Shown one piece after another: positions 1 to 5,915 of a stretch of 6,304 nt of DNA (positions within the stretch are counted from its first letter, which is position 1; each line of letters begins with the position of its first letter). The notes beneath the pieces were generated by a model, which saw only the letters and a list, made by a program, of their open reading frames with translations, ran no database searches and had not been told where the DNA came from. Source of the stretch: Bacteroidota bacterium (GTDB taxonomy: Bacteria; Bacteroidota; Ignavibacteria; SZUA-365; JAADGX01); contig JAJRXL010000251.1 in NCBI GenBank assembly GCA_024276335.1, positions 1 through 6,304 of the forward strand, in the 5' to 3' direction. Made by a program: the position numbers and the translations under genes.

Positions 1-53
1 ACTATCACTAATCGTCGCGCATACTGCCGGTCCGTTGCAGCGCCTTGTTAGGT
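1..53. other. Partial integron attC-like recombination site, cut by the window edge
   Basis: The stretch ends in GTTAGGT (47-53), which fits the attC core consensus GTTRRRY. It is preceded by GCAGCGCCTT, the kind of sequence that commonly stands just inside the core site in environmental integron cassettes. Read on the other strand it starts ACCTAACAAGGCGCTGCA, a typical attC opening of the RYYYAAC type. The opposite half of the quasi-palindrome would lie left of base 1, so pairing cannot be tested. The integrase relic a few hundred bases away supports the call. attC sites are recognised by integron integrase as folded single strands and mark the end of a gene cassette. Its orientation cannot be decided from one half. 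Confidence 0.5.
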
Positions 54-58
54 TTTTA

Positions 59-200
59 TTATCTCACACAGAGCCGCAAAGCCACAAAGATTTATTTTAT
101 TTTTCCATTGATTATTTATGTACTGCAACAGCAGTATCAATTATAATTTTCCAAATTTCATTTTCATTCATCTCTGTGTCTTTGTGCCTTTGTGTGATAA
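59..200. repeat. AT-rich element bounded by an imperfect CACAGAG/CACAAAG inverted repeat
   Basis: The left arm (59-90, TTATC..ACACAGAG..CACAAAGA) and the right arm (171-200, TCTCTGTGTC...TGTGATAA) are inverted copies. The left arm carries a 2-base insertion (TC) after TTATC; the 25 bases that follow match the reverse complement of the right arm at 20 positions. The 80 bases between the arms are AT-rich and have no coding character. Similar CACAGAG-type repeats are, to my knowledge, common in intergenic DNA of many environmental bacteria, where they act as small non-coding mobile or hairpin elements. An open frame covers this region (35-253) but its sequence is simply the repeat read as low-complexity Ser/Leu/Cys/Phe, so I do not call a gene. 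The element lies where the body of an integron cassette would be. Confidence 0.6.
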
Positions 201-235
201 ATTCTTCTTCTTTTTTTTCTGCTCCTAACAATGTT

Positions 236-392
236 TATATGGTTTCTTCATAACACCTTTGGATGGCGAAAACGCGGCATAACACTCCGGTGCTAAAATC
301 AGTATAACGTGCGTGAATACAAGTAGTTATGCGACCCGCACGGCTTGGGACCGGCGTATATATGGTTTCTGTATAACACGCCGGTGTTATCC
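236..392. repeat. Cluster of ATAACAC direct and inverted repeats next to the integrase relic
   Basis: A 21-base unit beginning TATATGGTTTCT and ending TAACAC occurs at 236-256 and again at 359-379 with two mismatches, 123 bases apart. A related unit, CATAACACTCCGGTGCTA, lies at 278-295 and resembles 373-390, which is a perfect 7-base inverted repeat (ATAACAC, GCCG, GTGTTAT). Longer pairings are also possible: ATAACACC (250-257) with GGTGTTAT (383-390), GCATAAC (277-283) with GTTATGC (326-332), CGTGCG (308-313) with CGCACG (337-342), and CCGGCGT (351-357) with ACGCCGG (378-384). Nested imperfect palindromes at the 3' end of an integron integrase gene are what degraded attC or attI sites would look like, but the cores do not match GTTRRRY exactly. 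The repeats are seen directly; the attachment-site role is inference. Confidence 0.5.
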
Positions 393-393
393 T

Positions 394-693
394 TTACAAA
401 TTGTCTACAGGACTCTTGACGCCCTTGCTTCCCCGGTCGAGGACATGAGAGTAAAGATAATCGTGGTCCTGATGTCGGTATGACCCACTAATTCCTGGAC
501 CATCAGAATATCGTATCCACCCTCGAGCAGACGCGTGGCGAAGGGATACCTGAATGCGTGGCAGGCGGCGTGTTTCGGAAGTCCCGCTCAAAACGGCAAC
601 CCGTGCGGACTTCCGGACGGGTGACTTGTCCACCTGATACCGCCCCTGTTCACCGGTCCGGAGGTTCTTCCAGCGCTCTTGTAAAAACACGGA
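394..693 (-). pseudogene. intI: Integron integrase (IntI) C-terminal fragment, frameshifted relic
   Basis: Integron integrases are tyrosine recombinases that capture and excise gene cassettes at attI and attC sites. Only about the last 100 of roughly 320 residues survive. The first part reads VFLQERWKNLRTGEQGRY and SPVRK, matching the stretch before box II. The reading then moves to another frame at about 588 (apparently 2 bases lost) and gives AGLPKHAACHAFRYPFAT, GGYDILMVQELVGH and TDIRTTII, which hold the box II H-x-x-R and the GH motif. At about 454-455 two extra bases restore the first frame, giving YSHVLDRGSKGVKSP and a stop at 394-396. The catalytic tyrosine (codon 451-453) survives, but box II is out of frame and no N-terminal half is found, so the product cannot be active. 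The 3' end points at the attC-like region, the reverse of the usual integron layout; this orientation is known from Treponema denticola and a few others. Confidence 0.85.
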
Positions 694-717
694 ATCGGCG
701 GCATCCAGCCGGTTGTC

Positions 718-1416
718 CTATTCCCAATATACCTGGGAATCGGTCATGATTTCCTTCCAGGGACCGGACGGAACGTTTTCCGCGCTGATGAACCGCAAGT
801 TCACTTTGTCGATCCCGGACAGGCCAAGATAGTCCCTGACGGCGGGCGAGACATCCAGGCCGGCACGGTCATTTCTTTCGTTTTGAGGAGCCGCGTCTCC
901 AAAAACATACTTCGCGTCATCCTCGCCGAAAGGTCCAACATCCTCCCACTGCGCGTATGCGGTCCTCCGTCCCTTGGTAATTTCAATCCACCTGTTCTTG
1001 CACATGGATTCCCTCGATCCCCAGGTCGTAGTTTTGGCCCAGGAGATTAACTCAAGCGCGGCCGGTTTTCTCTTCCCGTCAGCGTCAAAATCGTTATACG
1101 GAAGAGCGAAGTAGAACGGGTTCTCCAGGGGAGTGAAGCCAGCCGGAAAATACCCCTTCCTGCCGTTGGGATCATCCGTGCCGCCGTAGCGCTCCATCCA
1201 CTTGTCATCCCAGGCGCTTTGAATATTCGGAATATAGCCGTTGTCTTCATTCCCTTCCTCGCCGATCCAAAAAACGGTCGCCGTGATACTTTCATGCAGC
1301 GGAACGTTGTTCTCCGTGCCCGGTTCAATGCCGTTTTTTTCGCAACCCGTGAATACCAGCAGCAACAGAACGCATGACGCAATTCCATCCGTCCATCGTA
1401 TTTTCATAATCTCCAT
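718..1416 (-). CDS. Predicted lipoprotein with a likely double-psi beta-barrel-like domain, function unknown
   Basis: The 232-residue product starts with a basic n-region, a hydrophobic run (residues 11-23) and VFTGC, a relaxed lipobox that places the acylated cysteine at position 25; it should be exported and anchored in a membrane. The mature part has many conserved-looking aromatic and Gly/Pro motifs: GYFPAGFTP (88-96), YFALPYND (102-109), CKNRW (139-143), AQWEDVGPFG (155-164) and AGLDVSPAVRDYLGLSG (185-201). The pattern V-GPF, a gap, then LDVSPA-RDYLG followed by a beta strand resembles the RlpA-like double-psi barrel (D-R-GP, DLS-A--LG), so I infer a related fold, possibly cell-wall or carbohydrate binding. 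I see no known catalytic triad. An upstream GTG at 1548 would add 44 residues before the signal peptide and is rejected. The stop codon is in frame with the integrase relic downstream. Confidence 0.8.
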   Translation of the reverse strand: MEIMKIRWTDGIASCVLLLLVFTGCEKNGIEPGTENNVPLHESITATVFWIGEEGNEDNGYIPNIQSAWDDKWMERYGGTDDPNGRKGYFPAGFTPLENPFYFALPYNDFDADGKRKPAALELISWAKTTTWGSRESMCKNRWIEITKGRRTAYAQWEDVGPFGEDDAKYVFGDAAPQNERNDRAGLDVSPAVRDYLGLSGIDKVNLRFISAENVPSGPWKEIMTDSQVYWE

Positions 1417-1420
1417 CGCG

Positions 1421-1428
1421 TTTTCCTC
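1421..1428 (-). promoter_or_regulatory. Ribosome binding site fixing the lipoprotein start
   Basis: On the minus strand GAGGAAAA stands with GAGG 8 bases before the ATG at 1414-1416. It lets translation begin directly before the signal peptide and is the reason for preferring this start over the GTG at 1548 or the second ATG at 1405-1407, which has only a GGAG 3 bases away. Confidence 0.7.
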
Positions 1429-2260
1429 GCAACGTGTCTGCCGGGCTCTTGAAACCGCGGTCACCGTATCCTTCAACTCGTCTTCCCTCTTTCCGGCACG
1501 GCTCCGCCAACTCAGTCCCATAAAAGGGATGAGGTTTGGGTAAACCACATGTATTTCCCTCTTAAACCGTCCTAACTTCGTGAATCTCAGCGAAACCTAG
1601 ACAAAAAATCTCTGGATATCAAGGGTTCCATGCCGAAAAACAGGGTTCTTCTCCTTCTTCGTTCCGTAAACACGGGCGTCCGAAAGCACGCGCGGAGGTC
1701 GAGCCCGATACCGACGGCCCGGCGGGTGATGGGGGCAGCATGCATTGACGGTGGTCCGGGTGACCGGTGGAGAACGGGCAAAGCCTGCGCTGCACAGTCC
1801 TGACGTTTTTCAGCCGAGGAACCGGTAGTGCCTGAAAAGCTCATCTCGGGCGGCACATCCGCGGTCGTGGTGAGGACAAGTCCGTCCACGGGGAAGAGAT
1901 GAAAGGGCTGTTCGCTCCCCTGTTGCTTGCCTCGAATCCTTGATATTCGGCGTTTCTTTGCTTACGTTTAGCTGAAATCCGCGCGGAGGCGGTTGTTCAG
2001 GTTGATGCCGCGCACGTCGCGGTGAAACGGGAACGGGATGGCGGAGGAGCGCGAGGAAAGGTCGAAGTGAAAAGCGCAAAGCGTGAATGGACTGATTGGA
2101 TACACGAGTGGGAAGAATAGGAGGGAAGAGCGAAGAATCGTGGTTCGAAGCGAGGCGATTAAATGCTGTTTGTGGTTGTTTCAGGATCGCCTGTTTTTTT
2201 ACACCTATTGTTAGACGTACTGCTAAAAAACCGAAGTAATTCGATGAAACTCAAACATTA
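1429..2260. other. Long gene-poor stretch, mostly G+C-rich, perhaps decayed
   Basis: About 830 bases without a gene I can support. Open frames exist on the minus strand (1587-1889 and 1810-2079), but their products are rich in Arg and Pro, show no motif, and look like by-products of G+C-rich DNA. No tRNA, rRNA, CRISPR array or insertion sequence is visible. The part from about 1620 to 2050 is clearly G+C-rich, whereas the last 100 bases turn AT-rich and merge with the composition of the chloride-exchanger gene, so a composition boundary lies near 2050-2160. A short run of integrase-like codons at 1430-1462 is discussed as a finding. The promoter of the exchanger gene should be in 2160-2260, but I see no hexamer pair good enough to name. 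Confidence 0.6.
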
Positions 2261-3619
2261 ATGAAATCGCCCTTGATAAAACATAAAAGATCATGGAAAT
2301 CGGATCAAAGATTCATCGATGCTGATACGAAAAATTTCAGTTTAATATTATTTGCATTTGTCGTAGGAGCAATTGCGGGAGCATTGGGTTCGATTTTTCG
2401 ACTTGCGCTTGCCTACATAGATGTTTTCAGGAACAGGTTGTATGCCGGGGCAGGCGGCCCGGAACTTGGTAATTGGATGGCGCCGTTTTTATTTAGTGTT
2501 ATCGGAATCAGTATAGCGCTGTTCTTAGTGAGAAAATATGCCCCTGAAACTTCGGGAAGCGGTGTTCAGGAGATCGAAGGGGCCTTGGATAGAATAAGGC
2601 CGTTGCGCTGGAAAAGGGTATTGCCCGTGAAATTTTTCGCCTCGTTGTTTTCGTTGGGAAGCGGTTTATTATTAGGTCGAGAAGGTCCTACTATCCAGAT
2701 AGGCGCTAACGTCGGTAAGATGGTAAAGGACGTTTTCAAGCACCCGGAAAGCAAGACGAATCCCCTTGTTTCGGCCGGCGCCACCGCCGGACTTGCAAGC
2801 GCTTTTAATGCGCCTCTCGCGGGAATAATTTTTGTGATTGAAGAAATGCACGGGCATTTCAGGTACACTTTTTTTTCCGTGGCCGCGATCATGGTCGCGT
2901 CGGGAACCGCGGATTTAGTGGTGAGAATTATCGTCGGAGCCGATCCCGTCATTAAAATGATGGTTTTTCCAAGCCCCCCGTTATCGGGGATCTGGTTATT
3001 TGTCGTTCTCGGTTTCTTCTTCAGCCTCGTAGGGTATGTATTTAACAAATTATTAATACTATCCTTGGATTTTTTCAGCGATTTGTCCAAGATCGCAATG
3101 GTTTTTAGCGCCATCGTGGCGGGGCTGGTTATCGCGATTGTCGGAATATTTTATCCTAAGATGATCGGAGGTGGTTACGATACGATCAGGATTGTGCTTG
3201 ATCATTCATTTACAGTACAGTTTTTGGTAATTTTATTTATAAGTCGTCTGTTGCTGACCGTTTTTAGTTATGGGACCGGTGTGCCGGGTGGAATTTTCGC
3301 GCCTTTGCTTGCCCTCGGGGTTGTTTTCGGAATGCTCTTCGGGATCGTTATGCAGTACTATTTTCCGGGTCATATTTCGTACCCGGGGGTTTTTGCCGTG
3401 GCGGGCATGGCCGGTATTTTTGCATCGACAGTTAGGGCTCCTCTTACCGGGTTGGTGCTTGCCGTTGAAATGACGTCGAACTTTGAGCTGATATTACCTT
3501 TAATAATCACAACCGTCACGGCATCGCTGGTTACGGCGCAGCTTGGCAACCAGCCTATTTACACGACGTTGTTGGAACGGACGAAGGTGCTGAATGATTC
3601 CCCGAAACGAGATGTATGA
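2261..3619 (+). CDS. clcA: ClcA-type H+/Cl- exchange transporter
   Basis: A 452-residue multi-pass inner-membrane protein of the ClC family, close in length to E. coli ClcA (473), with no C-terminal CBS domains. It should exchange two chloride ions for one proton; in enteric bacteria this serves extreme acid resistance, but the role here is unknown. Family signatures are all present: SGSGVQEIEGAL (98-109) with the chloride-coordinating Ser100, GREGP (139-143) with the external gating Glu141, IEEM (193-196) with the internal proton Glu195, GGIFAP (343-348), and Tyr434 in QPIYTTLL. These match E. coli Ser107, Glu148, Glu203, Phe357 region and Tyr445. Having both glutamates argues for an exchanger rather than a passive channel, and against the fluoride-specific branch. 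One variation is Gln103 in place of the usual proline of GSGIP. The ATG has no obvious Shine-Dalgarno sequence; a stop codon lies in frame just upstream (2237-2239). Confidence 0.95.
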   Translation: MKSPLIKHKRSWKSDQRFIDADTKNFSLILFAFVVGAIAGALGSIFRLALAYIDVFRNRLYAGAGGPELGNWMAPFLFSVIGISIALFLVRKYAPETSGSGVQEIEGALDRIRPLRWKRVLPVKFFASLFSLGSGLLLGREGPTIQIGANVGKMVKDVFKHPESKTNPLVSAGATAGLASAFNAPLAGIIFVIEEMHGHFRYTFFSVAAIMVASGTADLVVRIIVGADPVIKMMVFPSPPLSGIWLFVVLGFFFSLVGYVFNKLLILSLDFFSDLSKIAMVFSAIVAGLVIAIVGIFYPKMIGGGYDTIRIVLDHSFTVQFLVILFISRLLLTVFSYGTGVPGGIFAPLLALGVVFGMLFGIVMQYYFPGHISYPGVFAVAGMAGIFASTVRAPLTGLVLAVEMTSNFELILPLIITTVTASLVTAQLGNQPIYTTLLERTKVLNDSPKRDV

Positions 3620-3771
3620 ATTGTGATTCACACGTGGCGGAGGTGCGCAATACGGAAAAAGGAAACGGCAACATCCCCGGGAGCATGCATTGAGTATTGG
3701 ATTGAGACATGCCATTGCCGACGTTCCCGACCAACAATGACACTAAAAAACCTAGGAACAAGAAAAGAAAC

Positions 3772-4677
3772 ATGATCAAATCGGAAGAATTGACGGAACT
3801 GGATTTTTGGACGCTTGTCGACAAGGCGCGAAGAACGACAAAAGAATATTTTGGCGATTTTGTGGAAGTATGCGGTATAATCAATGCGAAATCCGGTATT
3901 TGCAGCGAGGATTGCAAGTTCTGTGCTCAATCAAGTCGTTATAACACGGATGTGGAAATCTATCCGTTAAAGGAAGTTGATACGATAGTGGAAAGCGCAA
4001 AAAGGGCCGGGGAAAGCGGAGCAAAAAGGTTCGGCATAGTAACATCGGGTCGAAGCATCTCGGAAAGGGAAGTCGAAACCATCGCGAAGGCAATCGAAAT
4101 AATAGGAAGAGAGCTGAGCATAGAAACCTGTGCTTCCCTTGGCGGGCTGACGGAACGGAAATTCAGGATATTGAAACAGGCCGGCCTCGGGAGGTATCAT
4201 CATAATATCGAAACCTCGCCGGATTACTATGGAACGATCGTCACCACCCACACAATCGTGGAAAGGATAAACACGATTAAACTTGCAAAAAGCATGGGAT
4301 ACCAGGTTTGTAGTGGTGTTATTATAGGTCTGGGTGAAAATGAAGCGGAAAGAGTGAAAATGGCCTTACTTCTCGAAGATCTCAATGTCGATTCGGTACC
4401 GATTAATATCCTTGTGCCAATAAAAGGAACACCGTTGGAAAATGTGAAACGAATATCAATTAAAGAGATCATAAGAACTATTGCGTTGTTCAGGATAATA
4501 CTGCAGGACAAAATCATTAAAATAGCAGCGGGGCGGGAAGCTGTTCTTGGTGATTTCCAGGCGCTTGGCTTTATTGCGGGGGCAAATGGTTTTATCACGG
4601 GTGATTATCTCACGATCAAGGGCAGAACTCCCGAGGAAGACCGCGTGTTTTTGAACGAATTGAAAGAGTTGCTTTGA
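3772..4677 (+). CDS. bioB: Biotin synthase (radical SAM), atypical auxiliary-cluster ligands
   Basis: BioB is the last enzyme of biotin synthesis: it inserts sulfur into dethiobiotin using radicals from S-adenosylmethionine. From the chosen start the product has 301 residues. The radical SAM motif is CSEDCKFC (Cys44, 48, 51), followed by AQSSRY. HHNIETSPDYYG (143-154), VCSGVIIGLGE (179-189), SVPINILVPIKGTP (208-221) and AAGRE (252-256) are standard BioB blocks. Cys120 and Cys180 match E. coli Cys128 and Cys188 of the [2Fe-2S] site, but the Cys97 equivalent is Gly88 (RFGIVTSGR) and the Arg260 equivalent is Lys250 (KIAAGRE); an extra Cys34 stands in VEVCGIINAKSG. An earlier in-frame ATG at 3709 would add 21 polar residues and has only a weak GGA 7 bases upstream, so I prefer 3772, where AGGA lies rather far (14 bases) upstream; the start is uncertain. 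It heads the bio operon, 152 bases after the exchanger gene. Confidence 0.95.
   Translation: MIKSEELTELDFWTLVDKARRTTKEYFGDFVEVCGIINAKSGICSEDCKFCAQSSRYNTDVEIYPLKEVDTIVESAKRAGESGAKRFGIVTSGRSISEREVETIAKAIEIIGRELSIETCASLGGLTERKFRILKQAGLGRYHHNIETSPDYYGTIVTTHTIVERINTIKLAKSMGYQVCSGVIIGLGENEAERVKMALLLEDLNVDSVPINILVPIKGTPLENVKRISIKEIIRTIALFRIILQDKIIKIAAGREAVLGDFQALGFIAGANGFITGDYLTIKGRTPEEDRVFLNELKELL
4662..4668 (+). promoter_or_regulatory. Ribosome binding site of bioF inside the bioB 3' end
   Basis: GAAAGAG ends 8 bases before the ATG at 4677-4679, inside the last codons of bioB. This spacing favours the ATG over the TTG at 4674, and together with the one-base overlap TGATG implies translational coupling of bioF to bioB. 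Confidence 0.6.
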
Positions 4678-5915
4678 TGAACGCTTATGAAAGAATAAAA
4701 GAAACACTGGGAGCGCTGGAAAACAAAGGGCATTTTCGGCAGCCTTACCCGGTCGATTACAGGGCGAATGGTGCCATATACCTTGAGGGTGACAAGTACA
4801 TCGATTTTGCGTCAAATGATTATTTAGGGCTGACGAATCACCCGGGGATACGTCGAAAGAGCATTGAATATGTTGAAAAGTATGGAACAGGCAGCGCTGC
4901 TTCGCGACTGTTATCCGGTAATTCCGTTTTATATGAAAAGCTGGAGCGTAAATTAGCCGATTTTTTGCAAAAAGAAAGTGGCCTTCTTTTCGGGAGCGGG
5001 TACCTTGCGAATATAGGCGTTATCTCGGCTTTTTCCGGTACCGATACACTGATAATATCCGATGAATTGGTCCACGCGAGCATCATTGATGGCATCCATC
5101 TTTGCAAGGCGCAATTCTCTAAATTCAACCATAACGATATGAAACATCTTAAACAATTGCTCGAGGCAAAGCGTTCAAACCGCGAAAATGTGTTGATTGT
5201 AGCAGATTCTGTTTACAGCATGGAAGGTGATACTGCTCCTCTCGATGAATTGGTGGAAATAAAAGATCGATACGGGTGTTTTTTATATCTGGATGAGGCG
5301 CACGGTATTGGTGTTTTCGGGGAACATGGGGGAGGTCTTGCAGAGGAAGCGGGACTGTCGCAGAAGGTTGATATCATCATGACGACATTTGGAAAAGCGT
5401 TAGGCAATTACGGAGCTTTCGTTGCCTGCGACGGCGTAGTAAGGCAATTCTTAATAAATAAAGCCCGATCGTTTATTTTCTCGACTGCTTTGCCTCCTGC
5501 GGTAATCGGTGGGGTCGATTGCGCGATTGACGTGCTTGTAAATGAGCCGGTACGGCGTGACGTGTTGAAGAAGAATTATGAATATTTCAGGGAAGGATTG
5601 AGGGAAACTAATTTAGAAATAAGGGGAAACGCGCACATCGTACCCGTTATCGCTGGTACGGAAAGGCACGCGCTTGAGATCGCAGGGTACATGTTTGAAA
5701 ACAGGATTTTCGCACCGGCGATTAGGCCGCCTGCTGTGCCGAGTAATAGTGCACGATTGCGATTTTCAATCACATGTGATCATCAAAAAGAAGATTTGGA
5801 TAAAGTGATAGAACTTTTGAAAGAATATGATAATAATCATCATAATAAATTCGGGATGAGTCACGATCGTCTCATTGAAGAAAGTTGGAGCGGATGCCAG
5901 AGAAAAGAAGCATGA
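4677..5915 (+). CDS. bioF: 8-amino-7-oxononanoate synthase
   Basis: A PLP-dependent alpha-oxoamine synthase of 412 residues. It condenses pimeloyl-ACP or pimeloyl-CoA with L-alanine, releasing CO2, to give 8-amino-7-oxononanoate, the first biotin-ring-building step. Visible signatures are DFASNDYLGL (43-52), GTGSAASRLLSGN (70-82), the histidine of VHAS (His133) that stacks on PLP, YSMEGD (180-185), DEAHGIGVFGEHG (206-218), the Schiff-base lysine Lys240 in TTFGKALGNYGA, and RPPAVPSNSARLR (350-362). 2-amino-3-ketobutyrate CoA ligase has the same fold, but the position between bioB and bioD decides for BioF. About 25-30 residues after KVIELLKEYD have no counterpart in E. coli BioF (384 residues) and form a polar His/Asn-rich tail. 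Its ATG shares one base with the bioB stop; its TGA overlaps bioD. Confidence 0.96.
   Translation: MNAYERIKETLGALENKGHFRQPYPVDYRANGAIYLEGDKYIDFASNDYLGLTNHPGIRRKSIEYVEKYGTGSAASRLLSGNSVLYEKLERKLADFLQKESGLLFGSGYLANIGVISAFSGTDTLIISDELVHASIIDGIHLCKAQFSKFNHNDMKHLKQLLEAKRSNRENVLIVADSVYSMEGDTAPLDELVEIKDRYGCFLYLDEAHGIGVFGEHGGGLAEEAGLSQKVDIIMTTFGKALGNYGAFVACDGVVRQFLINKARSFIFSTALPPAVIGGVDCAIDVLVNEPVRRDVLKKNYEYFREGLRETNLEIRGNAHIVPVIAGTERHALEIAGYMFENRIFAPAIRPPAVPSNSARLRFSITCDHQKEDLDKVIELLKEYDNNHHNKFGMSHDRLIEESWSGCQRKEA

Noticed and set aside
35..253. Plus-strand open frame of 72 codons
   Set aside because: It is the CACAGAG inverted repeat and AT-rich filler read as protein; no ribosome binding site and no domain.
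558..749. Plus-strand open frame of 63 codons across the integrase relic
   Set aside because: Complement of the integrase sequence, which explains it fully.
1587..2079. Two overlapping minus-strand frames, Arg/Pro-rich
   Set aside because: Low-quality composition expected from G+C-rich DNA, no recognisable domain, and I could not find the missing integrase N-terminus in them.
2210..2216. GTTAGAC, fits the attC core GTTRRRY
   Set aside because: No partner RYYYAAC at a suitable distance upstream and no folding arms; such a heptamer is expected by chance several times in a window of this size.
2566..3114. Minus-strand open frame of 182 codons inside the exchanger gene
   Set aside because: It is antisense to a strongly conserved clcA and shows no motif of its own.
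3620..3771. Possible terminator or biotin-repressor operator between clcA and bioB
   Set aside because: The only hairpin seen (GAAT, TGTG, ATTC near 3618-3631) is tiny and has no T run; no BirA- or BioR-like palindrome is visible.
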